The position numbers were made by a program, and so were the translations under genes. A stretch of 64,000 bases of DNA from Vibrio pectenicida (GTDB taxonomy: Bacteria; Pseudomonadota; Gammaproteobacteria; Enterobacterales; Vibrionaceae): contig AP024890.1 in NCBI GenBank assembly GCA_024347015.1, positions 806,001 through 870,000 on the forward strand, written 5' to 3'. Below, piece by piece: positions 1-8,624 of the stretch. Positions within the stretch are counted from its first letter, which is position 1. Every line of letters starts with the position of its first letter. The notes beneath the pieces were generated by a model. The model searched no databases. It saw only the letters and a list, made by a program, of their open reading frames with translations, and had not been told where the DNA came from.

Positions 1-396
1 TTGCCTGAAACAGAGCAAAATTTGCTTCATTCAAAGCGCAATAATGATAAGCAACGAGATGATACCTCAAAAGATGTAACTTCTACTAGTGATGAAAGTT
101 TGCCTGAAACAGAGCAAAATTTGCTTCATTCAAAGCGCAATAATGATAAGCAACGAGATGATACCTCAAAAGATGTAACTTCTACTAATGATGAAAGTTT
201 GCCTGAAACAGAGCAAAATTTGCTTTATTCAAAGCGCAATAATGATAAGCAACGAGATGATACCTCAAAAGATGTAACTTCTACTAATGATGAAAGTTTG
301 CCTGAAACAGAGCAAAATTTGCTTTATTCAAAGCGCAATAATGATAAGCAACGAGATGATACCTCAAGAGATGTAACTTCTACTAATAGTGAAAAG
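1..396 (+). repeat. 99-bp coding tandem repeat, four copies
   Basis: Units start at 1, 100, 199 and 298 and encode 33 residues each, beginning LPETEQNLL and ending DVTST(S/N)DES. Units differ from one another by only one to a few bases (for example cat/tat at unit codon 11 and agt/aat near the end). The fourth unit degenerates in its last codons. Near identity at DNA level implies recent expansion or homogenisation. Copies may continue upstream of the window. Confidence 0.97.
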
Positions 397-3300
397 TTGA
401 CGGAAGAGAAGCTAACAGAGAATGAATTAATAGGGTATGAAGCCACCTTAGCTTCTTATCTAGATGAGCGTGGAAAGAAAATTGCTAAATTTCAAAAACC
501 TCGTATTTTGCCAATGCCGAGCTCTCTATCATATGTGAGCAGCTTTTTTTACAGTGAAACGGATTTCATGCAACAGCTTCAAAAAGAGGTTAATAATTAC
601 AACAAGCTCCTCAAAGCCTCCGCTCTGGATGATGAATTGCAGCCGCTTACTAATTTGTTTGACTGCCCCGTATCAGATTCTGATGTGACAAAGCACCTAG
701 ATACTCTTTCCATTAGAGTGACACAATTGAGCACCGCTTTGAAGGCGGTAGAGCATGCATTTCAAAATTTGACTGAAACAGAGCGTAATCATGCAAAGCA
801 ATTTGGTGATATCTTAAGTCTTGAGATTGATCTAATAAGCAAAAATGAAACGTTAATAGATGATTATCAGGCAGCTTGGAAGACAAATTCCGATGGGTAT
901 AAACATTTTCATCAATTTTACTCATCGTGTTCACCGGAGCTTCAATCGACAATGACTCCCGAACTAAAACGTTTATGTTTTGATCTTGTTGCAGAGTCTG
1001 AATCTTTAGATAAGAAAGAGTTAGCTCAACGTTTACCAAATAAGCTTGCTCAGTACGCTTCGGCTATGTCAATAGCGAATTTGAGAATACTCTCTGAGAT
1101 ACTTGCTGAGAAAATGCCAGAATTGGCCGATGATGTAACAACAGCGTTCCCCAAAGCAGAGCAAAAAGCACAGCTTGGCGCTATTTTACTGATAACACAG
1201 GCATTGAATCAAAGTCAAAAGCAGTTAAGCATAGAAAGCGACGGCATAGATGAACGTCTAAATCTATCGGGGAAATTGGCTAGCCTGCATCATAATGCCG
1301 CGGTTTTTGAAGACTATTTTAAGCAGTTTATAGAAATGGATGCTCACCAAGACGATCAGTTCGTTGCGACATTATGGGCGATTACTGGACAAGAGTGGTC
1401 TATTGCAAAAAATGACACTCTAATCCCAGATGAACTTAATGATTATGACGATCTTAATTTAAGCAATTTTGTTAAACATGAATTGCGACAAAGTTTCCCA
1501 AGTGATGAAACTCGTCAATTGGCTGAAAATGTTATACAGGCTCAACATCGTGTTTCGTGGCTAGATGACAGAAATACCATTACTTTTGAACTGAATAATC
1601 ACGGAGGGGTTGATCTCTATGCAGATCTAGAAGATGGACGTTTAGTTGATAATCTAAGCCAAAACTTGCCGCGTTATTCTGACTATATAGAAGAGAAGTT
1701 GTCAGCATTAGAAAGCTATGTTTCAGCCTTACAGGCCTTTTTACCCCGTGCTAAATTGGTTGGTAGTGAAACTACACGTCAAGTAGAGTCGGCAATTAAA
1801 GATACAAAAATACAGCGAGATCATTTCAATGACCTAAAAGTCCACTGTGATGCAGTGGAGCAAGTTCTCGATGCAAAAGTACTTTTAAGCGATAAATTGG
1901 CTCGTGTAGATATTATGTTGGATAACTCGATCGTCTCCATTAGACAACGACTTAATCTGCAAGGCTTTCTTACGTTCTTACCTTCTTTGAGGACAAACAA
2001 TGAAAAAGTCACAGAGCTGGTGAATGAACGAAATGAACTCCAAAGTGGGCTAGATAACCAAGAGCTTACTCACCTCAAACCTAAAATCGATTCACTTAAT
2101 GCTGATATTCAGCTTCTTGATTATGAATATGAAAGACAACTGCTCGAATTAACAAGGTTTGACCGCAAGATCAAACAAGAAAAGGGTTATCCGGGTGACA
2201 GTGGAAATAGTCTTGAGTCATGGTCTGCTTGGGTCAAACAGAACGTTGCAGGAAGCCTATCGGGTGATTATCGGCCTGATATGAGCATGCTGATTCTCGA
2301 ACGACAGATGGCTAAAGCCGGTATAAGTGGCTACACAGAAGCCTATCAATCACTTTTTGTGTCATTACGGTCAGGTCAGATAGGAATTAGCCATGAAGGA
2401 GTCAAAAAGGCACTCGTCGATTTGCATCGTTGGGCGATGCATCACCCAATAGAGTCGCAAGCTCTGGCAGGTAATTTAAATCACGTGTTTCAGATAGTCA
2501 GTAGTAATGGTGGCTTTTTTGGTTCGGATGCAGCCAATATGGCAACGACCATCTGGAGTACAGGGACGGTAGAAAGTCGGGTAAAAGATATTCTTCAAGG
2601 TCGCAGAGAATTTTTGCCTAACCAAGAGTCTCTATCTATGACACCAGAGATGATCGCGCTATTGCATCTTGCCCAAAGTGCACCTTATATGGCGGCTGCA
2701 ATGAAAGGGCTTGCAGGTGGCGGTCTTATGGCAAATGGCGCAGGCTTGCTTGTCTCTACATTAGTGCCAGGTGTTGCTGTAGCCCAACCAATGGCAAGAA
2801 TACTTGGCGGTATAGTACAAACATGGTCAGAAAAAAAAGCTGCAAATATAGTCACACAACATAGAACAACAGAAGTGATGGTGAATGCCCTAATGAGGGG
2901 AATTATAAGCCAAGGAAGTTTTAAGGATCGTGCCCAAGCGATGGCTGTGTATACGATGCAGCGTCAAGCGTTACAAGATGTAGGGACGCTTTCTCGAGAT
3001 TGTGTTGAAACCAATAAAACTGGAATGATACGACGAGCTTGGCAAGATGCGAAAAATACATGGTCTGAGATGAATTGGAAAGCAAGAGCCTTTACCGTAG
3101 CCACAACTGTTGCATTGTCTATTGGTGCCGCTGCCGTTGCTGTGATTGGGGTGATATCGATCGTTGGTACAGGAGGTATTGCAATTGCAATTGCGGCTAT
3201 GGTTGGTCTAGGTGCTATGTCTGTTGGTGGATTCTTCGCTAGGACAACGATAAACCTTATTGCTGCTAGCAACTTTTTGGGCATGAACGATGCCAATGAA

Positions 3301-3660
3301 AGGGCTCGAGAGAAAATGACTCAGCAGCGTATTGATGATGCACTTAAGCGGGTGGAAGAAAAAACAAATAATAGTCGTTTAGCTGAATTGCTTGGAGACT
3401 CAATAAAAAACAGAGGGAAGTCACTCAATTTTTCCAATCTGCCAATTGACCAGCAAGATCAGGCATTGGAGGAAGAGCTTATCAATGCTGCTAGGATTTC
3501 GGATGAAAAACTTGACAGCCAGTATAAGCAAACACGAGAGAAAGAAATTGCGTCTGCAGAAACGTTAACAGGTGCAACCATCGAGCGAAACAAGTGGTAT
3601 GAATGCTATGATGATGTCCAAAAGTCCATGGCAAAGTATGCGGCAATGCTAGCTGGATGA
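1..3660 (+). CDS. Very large unrecognised protein, 5' end outside the window
   Basis: I do not recognise this protein; 1219 residues are visible. The first codon (TTG) is the leucine codon of a repeat unit rather than a convincing start, so the gene probably begins upstream of the window. Residues 1-132 are four hydrophilic 33-residue repeats. Residues about 150-880 are mostly helical, charged and coiled-coil-like, with no catalytic motif I can name. Two Gly/Ala-rich hydrophobic stretches follow near residues 898-930 and 1031-1080; the second could form a membrane hairpin. The last 140 residues are hydrophilic again. There is no signal peptide in the visible part. This layout recalls large pore-forming effectors, but that is only a resemblance, and no small membrane immunity gene follows: the next 263 bp hold no gene. 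Confidence 0.7.
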   Translation: MPETEQNLLHSKRNNDKQRDDTSKDVTSTSDESLPETEQNLLHSKRNNDKQRDDTSKDVTSTNDESLPETEQNLLYSKRNNDKQRDDTSKDVTSTNDESLPETEQNLLYSKRNNDKQRDDTSRDVTSTNSEKLTEEKLTENELIGYEATLASYLDERGKKIAKFQKPRILPMPSSLSYVSSFFYSETDFMQQLQKEVNNYNKLLKASALDDELQPLTNLFDCPVSDSDVTKHLDTLSIRVTQLSTALKAVEHAFQNLTETERNHAKQFGDILSLEIDLISKNETLIDDYQAAWKTNSDGYKHFHQFYSSCSPELQSTMTPELKRLCFDLVAESESLDKKELAQRLPNKLAQYASAMSIANLRILSEILAEKMPELADDVTTAFPKAEQKAQLGAILLITQALNQSQKQLSIESDGIDERLNLSGKLASLHHNAAVFEDYFKQFIEMDAHQDDQFVATLWAITGQEWSIAKNDTLIPDELNDYDDLNLSNFVKHELRQSFPSDETRQLAENVIQAQHRVSWLDDRNTITFELNNHGGVDLYADLEDGRLVDNLSQNLPRYSDYIEEKLSALESYVSALQAFLPRAKLVGSETTRQVESAIKDTKIQRDHFNDLKVHCDAVEQVLDAKVLLSDKLARVDIMLDNSIVSIRQRLNLQGFLTFLPSLRTNNEKVTELVNERNELQSGLDNQELTHLKPKIDSLNADIQLLDYEYERQLLELTRFDRKIKQEKGYPGDSGNSLESWSAWVKQNVAGSLSGDYRPDMSMLILERQMAKAGISGYTEAYQSLFVSLRSGQIGISHEGVKKALVDLHRWAMHHPIESQALAGNLNHVFQIVSSNGGFFGSDAANMATTIWSTGTVESRVKDILQGRREFLPNQESLSMTPEMIALLHLAQSAPYMAAAMKGLAGGGLMANGAGLLVSTLVPGVAVAQPMARILGGIVQTWSEKKAANIVTQHRTTEVMVNALMRGIISQGSFKDRAQAMAVYTMQRQALQDVGTLSRDCVETNKTGMIRRAWQDAKNTWSEMNWKARAFTVATTVALSIGAAAVAVIGVISIVGTGGIAIAIAAMVGLGAMSVGGFFARTTINLIAASNFLGMNDANERAREKMTQQRIDDALKRVEEKTNNSRLAELLGDSIKNRGKSLNFSNLPIDQQDQALEEELINAARISDEKLDSQYKQTREKEIASAETLTGATIERNKWYECYDDVQKSMAKYAAMLAG

Positions 3661-3683
3661 AAGAGAAAAAGCCGGTGAATACT

Positions 3684-3727
3684 ATATTCCAAGAGTTATG
3701 ATTGATAAGTCATACCTCTTGGAATAT
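3684..3727. other. Long inverted repeat after the large unknown gene
   Basis: An 18-bp arm beginning ATATTCCAAGAG pairs with CTCTTGGAATAT across an 8-nt loop, with one mismatch inside the stem. No T-run follows, so it is not a classical intrinsic terminator. It could be a protein-binding palindrome, a weak terminator or a small palindromic repeat. The rest of 3661-3923 holds no gene I can support. Confidence 0.7.
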
Positions 3728-3923
3728 GACCAATAATTAATGACGTTGCTTCTTGATGAAATAAAGAACCATCAACCAAATGTTATTCATATTATTTACA
3801 GTCCTAAAAACATGGTGACGAAAAGCCTAATTGAGATCTAAGAGTATGATTAATTGGGTATAGTGAATTAGGTACTATACTGGATTATAAGTTGGAGGGC
3901 TCCTGAATGCGCCGGTAGTTAAT

Positions 3924-4715
3924 ATGAAAGTGATAATCTGGATATTTTTTCTGTTATGCAATATAAATGTATTGCTTGCTAAGCCAATATCAGTAACTTT
4001 ATTTTCTACCAATGACTTTCCTCCATACAGCTACAGTATAAATGGTGAAGCCAAGGGAATTTATCCTGATATTGTTCGTCACGTAGCAAAATCAATGCCT
4101 AACTTTGATGTGACCATTAAACCAGTGCCTTGGAATAGAGGGCTAATGCTGTTAGAAAGTGGCAATGGTTTTGGTTTTATGCCCCCTTACTATCTACCCG
4201 ATGTACGGCCATATATCAACCCGTACTCAGTACCTTTATTTGAAGAGACTGTTGCGGTTTATTGCCATATAGATGTAGCAAGAAAATTGAGTGACCCAAT
4301 TATTTGGCCAGAGACTTTTTATGGTTTGCGTGTTGGTATTAATTCTGGTTATAACTTGGGTGATCAGGCATTTTGGCAGGCTCAAGAGCGCGGTGATATT
4401 AAGGTTCGAGAAGCGAAAGACCCAGAAGCAAATATATTAATGATGCGTGAAAAACGCAACGATTGTTACCTGCACATTTCACTGTCAACTAATTGGACCT
4501 TACGCCAGATGCAAAATAAAACAGAAATAGCAAATAGTGATTGGATGGTGATGGTAAAAGAGGTGAGCTCACAATTTGGCTATATTGGCTATACCTCCAT
4601 TGCTGATGGTTTTCCATTTAAAAAACAGTTTATCGATATGTTTAATAGTGAGTTTCTTAAGCAAAGAGAGTCTGGCACGTTAGACAACGTGATTGCTCCA
4701 TATCTTGAAGAGTAA
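3924..4715 (+). CDS. Periplasmic solute-binding protein, family 3-like
   Basis: This is a 263-residue protein with a clear signal peptide (a hydrophobic run at residues 3-17, cleavage likely near LLAKP). The body fits the bacterial extracellular solute-binding protein family 3 fold: an early FSTNDFPPYSY segment typical of the first strand and ligand pocket, a G-x-YPDIV motif, and a length near 260 residues. Such proteins bind amino acids or small polar ligands in the periplasm. No permease or ATPase gene lies beside it, so it is an orphan. It might serve a distant ABC transporter or act as a sensor accessory. The start ATG has only a weak, distant GGAG (near 3895); no better start is in frame. 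Confidence 0.8.
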   Translation: MKVIIWIFFLLCNINVLLAKPISVTLFSTNDFPPYSYSINGEAKGIYPDIVRHVAKSMPNFDVTIKPVPWNRGLMLLESGNGFGFMPPYYLPDVRPYINPYSVPLFEETVAVYCHIDVARKLSDPIIWPETFYGLRVGINSGYNLGDQAFWQAQERGDIKVREAKDPEANILMMREKRNDCYLHISLSTNWTLRQMQNKTEIANSDWMVMVKEVSSQFGYIGYTSIADGFPFKKQFIDMFNSEFLKQRESGTLDNVIAPYLEE

Positions 4716-4755
4716 CCTTCGCTTGTTGTTATTTTAGTGAACAAATAGTTAGATC

Positions 4756-4974
4756 TTAAGGCTTAGCCATCTTTTGTAGATGCTCGATAAATAACGGTAC
4801 TTTTTTGGCTAAATGCTTTCTTGATGAATAAAAAGCATACAGAACAAGATCTTCTGGCTCATATTCGAGATGCAACTCAGAGAGTTGGCCGTTAGCGATT
4901 TCCTCCTGGCATAACTCAATCGGAAGTATAGCGACACCCATTCCAGCAAGTGCGTTGTTTCGCAAGCAGACCAC
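4756..4974 (-). pseudogene. Remnant of a LysR-type regulator (C-terminal end only)
   Basis: The 72 encoded residues match the end of a LysR-type effector-binding domain: the segment NNALAGMGVAILP, then an E-L-hydrophobic strand pattern and a final helix. The normal protein is about 300 residues with an N-terminal helix-turn-helix; nothing of that is present. Reading further upstream in frame reaches a stop within four codons, and the DNA beyond is the leader of the accD copy. I read it as a decapitated gene, not a functional regulator. Confidence 0.8.
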
Positions 4975-5093
4975 TATGCCACTTTATTACCATTTTTGGT
5001 TTTATACAATGCTTCAACAGGAATCAGTGGAAGATTATGAATGTAAGGAAGCAGTATATATTGTGCAATTATCAAAGGCATGGGACTTTAAAA

Positions 5094-5957
5094 ATGAATT
5101 GGCTAGAGAAATTATTCGTTCGTAATAATATAATTAAAACACGCAAGCCTAGGATACCAGAGGGTGTTTGGATGCAGTGTCCCGATTGTTCTAAGACTTT
5201 ATACCAAGCCTTTATCGAACAAAACTTATATGTATGCCCTGAGTGCACGCATCATATGAGAATGCCTGCTCGCAGGCGATTAGAATGTTTTCTCGATGAA
5301 ACAGAGCAAGTTGAACTGGCTAGTGAACTAGAGCCAAAAGATATTATTGGCTTTAAAGATGTAAAACACTACCAAGATCGTTTACGGCATGCTCAAGAAA
5401 CGACAGGAGAAAAAGATGCTCTGATAGTCCTAAAAGGTAAGTTGCATGGTTTACCCATCGTGGCTTGCGCGTTTGAGTTTTCATTTATGGCGGGATCGAT
5501 GGGATCGGTCGTGGGAGCAAGATTTGTTGCCGCCGTTGAAACCGCGATTACCGAGAAATGTGGACTGGTGTGTTTTTCAGCTTGTGGTGGAGCACGTATG
5601 CAAGAGTCATTAATGTCACTATTGCAGATGTCTAAAACCAGCGCCGCTCTTGGGCGATTATCTCAACTACGGTTACCGTACATTTCGGTTCTTACAGACC
5701 AGACGTTTGGTGGTGTTTCGGCAAGTTTAGCTATGTTGGGTGATATCAATATTGCTGAACCAAGAGCAAGAATCGGTTTTGCTGGTCGGCGCGTCATAGA
5801 GCAAACGGTTCGCCAGCAATTACCGGATGAATTCCAACGTAGTGAGTTTTTATTGGAGCATGGCGCCATCGATATGATTGTTGATAGAAGGGATATGCGA
5901 AAAAAAGTCGCGAGTTTATTATCTAAGCTAATTAATCAACCATACGTTAAGTTATAA
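5094..5957 (+). CDS. accD: Second copy of acetyl-CoA carboxylase carboxyltransferase beta subunit
   Basis: AccD pairs with AccA to move the carboxyl group from biotin to acetyl-CoA in fatty acid synthesis. The 287-residue product begins MNWLEKLFVRNN like typical AccD. A four-cysteine zinc ribbon follows (C29, C32, C48, C51), then the HHMR and RRRLE segments, the conserved ELEPKD motif and the crotonase-like carboxyltransferase core (SACGGARMQE, with GGVSASLAMLGD). A longer reading from 4950 adds 48 residues overlapping the LysR remnant with no family similarity, so I start at 5094. No accA, folC or dedA neighbour is present, unlike the usual housekeeping location, so this is probably a paralogue. 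It is somewhat shorter than E. coli AccD (304 residues). Confidence 0.88.
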   Translation: MNWLEKLFVRNNIIKTRKPRIPEGVWMQCPDCSKTLYQAFIEQNLYVCPECTHHMRMPARRRLECFLDETEQVELASELEPKDIIGFKDVKHYQDRLRHAQETTGEKDALIVLKGKLHGLPIVACAFEFSFMAGSMGSVVGARFVAAVETAITEKCGLVCFSACGGARMQESLMSLLQMSKTSAALGRLSQLRLPYISVLTDQTFGGVSASLAMLGDINIAEPRARIGFAGRRVIEQTVRQQLPDEFQRSEFLLEHGAIDMIVDRRDMRKKVASLLSKLINQPYVKL

Positions 5958-6392
5958 GTTAAATTTATACGATTTATTAAATAGTTGCGAAATTTATTTA
6001 TCTAGTAAATATTGCCATTATATATTAGTTTATTCTTGGAACAAGGTGGATACAGCAATGGGAATATCTGATTAATTTCTGGCCTTTTGTTGCTTGCCAT
6101 CCACATAAGATCGCGCTATTTAAATTGGTTAATATAATTGATTTTTGACACTTTACTACTTTTACTTTCAATTCTGGTAACCCTCCCAGAAATCAGCTGT
6201 AATGTAAGTTGCTGACATTGTTTAATTTTTATGTATTTTGATATTATTCATATTAGATCATAAATGTTTTTTTTGAAAAATTCACATCTGAACCTACAAT
6301 CTGCGCGGTTAAGGGAGTTGAAATAACACTCGTCTTCAAAAGTCGTGTTCAATCCCCTCTTTATTTAGAGTAGAAATTACTTTGGAGTATAA
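5958..6392. other. AT-rich intergenic region with a leader hairpin before the pilin-like operon
   Basis: No gene is visible in these 435 bases. At 6313-6356 an interrupted stem can form: GGGA, TTG and AACAC pair with GTGTT, CAA and TCCC around a loop of 15 bases, with short bulges on the 5' side. It ends 36 bases before the first gene of the secreted-protein cassette, so it would lie in that operon's leader. Its role is unknown. Confidence 0.5.
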
Positions 6393-6875
6393 ATGAAACT
6401 CACAAAATTAAGTGTGTTATTTTCATCGTTGTATTTTTGTTTAGTGGGTAATGTTTCTGCTGAAATACTGACATTTAGAGAAACCGTTGATAGTCAATGT
6501 GGTATAAAGATTGCGCAAGGGCAGATGGGCTCGATTCTATTTAAGGGCGAAACTCACTCAGGTGAGAGGTTTGTTCAGTTTACACCGTATAGCAATGATC
6601 AAAGAAAACAGAACCTTAAGTTGGAAGTGAGTTCGGTGTCAGGAACGATACCACTTTTTGGTAGCGGAAATGTTGGAACAGATAAACTAAAACTGTGGGT
6701 TGGTACAACCTCTTCCTCGGCATCATTCTTAGCTGCACACCCAGGGTCTGCTACAGATGTGCCTAGGAATGTAGAGCAGAAGGCGATTGCTGTTGTGGAT
6801 TATTCGAAAAGTGAAATCGCTGAAAGTCAAAATGGCTATATTGTAACCGCGACCATTCAGCTTACCTGTCCATAG
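6393..6875 (+). CDS. Pilin-like secreted protein
   Basis: This 160-residue protein has a signal peptide (MKLTKLSVLFSSLYFC, cleavage likely after VSA) and a good GGAG ribosome site. The mature chain is beta-rich. It has one cysteine near its start (DSQCGIKI) and one at its end (IQLTCP), which suits a pilin-type immunoglobulin fold closed by a disulfide. The segment with DSQCGI, ILFKGE and NLKLEVSS resembles the C-terminal half of the product encoded at 7423-8286. It is the first gene of a compact cassette. Major structural subunit is my inference; I cannot assign a named pilin family. Confidence 0.6.
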   Translation: MKLTKLSVLFSSLYFCLVGNVSAEILTFRETVDSQCGIKIAQGQMGSILFKGETHSGERFVQFTPYSNDQRKQNLKLEVSSVSGTIPLFGSGNVGTDKLKLWVGTTSSSASFLAAHPGSATDVPRNVEQKAIAVVDYSKSEIAESQNGYIVTATIQLTCP

Positions 6876-6927
6876 AAGTTATAAATTAAAGTATCTGTAA
6901 TTAGAGTTGGATAGTTGTTATATATTG

Positions 6928-7413
6928 ATGATGAAATCTCCATTTGAATTAATTATGATTTTTATACTGAGCTTAAGTTATTCAGGCTTTGTTTATGCGC
7001 AATCAATAAGTAATCGATCATTAGAAAGTGTATTTTTTAGCACGAATGACCGTTTGCAGGTTACTTTTGGTAACTTAAATAAATACACTGAAACCTATAA
7101 GATATCGGTGAGTAAATTGTATTTTAGTTTAAATGACGTCACCACTCTCACTAATAATACTGACAAGAAAAATAGTGAAAAAAAACTATTCGATTTTTTT
7201 AGTAAGGCAAAGCCTGAAAGTACGATTAAAAGAAAGCTAAATAAAATAATAAAACTACACACAGAAAAAAGACGTAAAGTTAAAGTTCCAGTATTTAATT
7301 TGGAAAAAAATAAGCTGAATTTCTATCGTATTTGCAGTGAGTCTGAGCCCAAAGGTGGTTATGTGTATGAGGTGTGTACGCACTCTGTTATATACTATTC
7401 TCAGAAAAACTAA
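6928..7413 (+). CDS. Small secreted chaperone-like protein (single domain)
   Basis: I place the start at ATG 6928 (or 6931) rather than TTG 6907 because MMKSPFELIMIFILSLS is a normal signal peptide. The mature part is about 135 residues: a beta-rich beginning (FFSTNDRLQVTFGNLNK), a Lys-rich middle, then FYRICSES and a final CTHSVIYYSQ. The end pattern parallels the protein at 8277-8624 (FRVCSMT, then ICSRVNVYYPQ), so the two are probably paralogues. The strand pattern recalls the N-terminal domain of periplasmic pilus chaperones, which normally have two domains and about 230 residues; here only one is present. Function is inferred from context only. Confidence 0.5.
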   Translation: MMKSPFELIMIFILSLSYSGFVYAQSISNRSLESVFFSTNDRLQVTFGNLNKYTETYKISVSKLYFSLNDVTTLTNNTDKKNSEKKLFDFFSKAKPESTIKRKLNKIIKLHTEKRRKVKVPVFNLEKNKLNFYRICSESEPKGGYVYEVCTHSVIYYSQKN

Positions 7414-7422
7414 GGCCGATAT

Positions 7423-8286
7423 ATGAGATGTTTAGCTTTTTTATCATTGCTACTTTTTTCTGATTTTTTATTAGCTGATTGTATTGAAAGGTATTTAAAA
7501 GGTCGTTCAGACACAGAGTATACTAATATGAGTATGTGTTATCACTTTGCACCCCGTGCACAGGTAGCCGGTAGACCGGACAGGCGCATGTTAGTATTTC
7601 AGATCTACCCTGCAGATAACAGACAAACTCGTTTTGATAGCCATGTACGACAACTGGTTAATACAAATGACCAAAGTAGGTGTGTTGTTGTTCTTAGAGA
7701 AAGGTTTAATCGTAACAAAGATTACCTTTTTGCTGAAAGTGACTGTGATAATTATCCATATCAGAAACTTACATTTTACTTATCAAATGATGATGGGAGA
7801 AACGCACCTTTTTTGTACTTTTTTAGCTTGGATACATCGCGATCTACTAGTGATATAAATGTTTCCTTTGAAGTGGCTGGTGAAGAAATTTGGAATAATA
7901 TTCGTTATTATACAAAGCCTGCCCCCATTATGGATTCCTGCGCAATTGAAGTTTATGGAAACACTGGAGGTATGATATTTAGCGACGAATCTGATAGAGG
8001 AGATAAAACCCTTGATGTTCGTATGCACGCACAGGGTAGGCGCCGCCTTAAGCTAGTAAGCAATTCAAATAGCTATACTTTAAATAATAACTTTGAAGGT
8101 TACTCTGTTCAACGATATAGCGATAGTAATAGATTGATATCGGACTCAGTGTTGAAAATTAACGCTAGTCATCCTCTTAGACTTAGAGGTTCATATTATT
8201 TAAGACTAGCTCCGAAATATAATTATAAAAAATCTGATTTACCACCCGGAGATTATATAACCACTTTGGAAATAGTGTGCGAGTAA
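7423..8286 (+). CDS. Secreted two-domain protein, probable tip adhesin of the cassette
   Basis: This is a 287-residue protein with signal peptide MRCLAFLSLLLFSDFLLA and an AAGG ribosome site seven bases before the ATG. The N-terminal part (to about residue 165) is beta-rich with several cysteines and no recognised domain. The C-terminal part begins DSCAIEVYG and ends YITTLEIVCE, paralleling the pilin-like protein at 6393 (DSQCGIKI at its start, YIVTATIQLTCP at its end). A ligand-binding domain followed by a pilin domain is the design of chaperone-usher tip adhesins, so adhesin is a reasonable guess. The gene overlaps the next one. Confidence 0.5.
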   Translation: MRCLAFLSLLLFSDFLLADCIERYLKGRSDTEYTNMSMCYHFAPRAQVAGRPDRRMLVFQIYPADNRQTRFDSHVRQLVNTNDQSRCVVVLRERFNRNKDYLFAESDCDNYPYQKLTFYLSNDDGRNAPFLYFFSLDTSRSTSDINVSFEVAGEEIWNNIRYYTKPAPIMDSCAIEVYGNTGGMIFSDESDRGDKTLDVRMHAQGRRRLKLVSNSNSYTLNNNFEGYSVQRYSDSNRLISDSVLKINASHPLRLRGSYYLRLAPKYNYKKSDLPPGDYITTLEIVCE

Positions 8287-8624
8287 TATTGCTAATCGTT
8301 AGTTTATTATCATTTCATACTCAGGCACATATGCAAGCCCCAAGAGAATTAAATGAAGTGGTTTATAGCCAATTCCCTCAAGTTGAGTTAACACTAGGAA
8401 ATGCATACGACACCGATAAAATCTATTCTCTAGAAGTGAATGGGTATTTAGTAGAGGAAGCTATTCGTTTGAAAGGAAATCAAGTTAAGAAACAGTTGAT
8501 TTCGCTGCCAAAAGTTGAGCCAAATAAAGTTAATCGCTTTAGAGTTTGCTCTATGACCGTAGCGACACGAGAGGTAAGAAGTAAGATATGTTCAAGAGTA
8601 AATGTTTATTATCCGCAGCGATAA
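8277..8624 (+). CDS. Second small secreted chaperone-like protein
   Basis: This 115-residue protein starts at a GTG that overlaps the end of the previous gene by 10 bases; TTGGAAA just upstream can serve as ribosome site, so translation is probably coupled. It has a signal peptide (RVILLIVSLLSFHTQA). The mature chain has the strands QVELTLGNAYDT and YSLEVNGYLV, the segment LPKVEPNKVNRFRVCS (compare the G1-strand region of pilus chaperones) and a final cysteine-containing strand ICSRVNVYYPQ. It is about half the length of a normal chaperone and is probably paralogous to the product of 6928-7413. Role unproven. Confidence 0.5.
   Translation: MRVILLIVSLLSFHTQAHMQAPRELNEVVYSQFPQVELTLGNAYDTDKIYSLEVNGYLVEEAIRLKGNQVKKQLISLPKVEPNKVNRFRVCSMTVATREVRSKICSRVNVYYPQR

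Noticed and set aside
1..396. Regular repeats resembling a CRISPR array
   Set aside because: The units are contiguous 99-bp coding repeats without spacers and keep one reading frame.
2964..3296. Ala/Pro-rich ORF on the minus strand
   Set aside because: It is the reverse shadow of the Gly/Ala-rich region of the large protein; no ribosome site or independent support.
4950..5093. N-terminal extension of the accD copy
   Set aside because: The extra 48 residues overlap the LysR remnant on the other strand and have no AccD similarity; the family start is at 5094.
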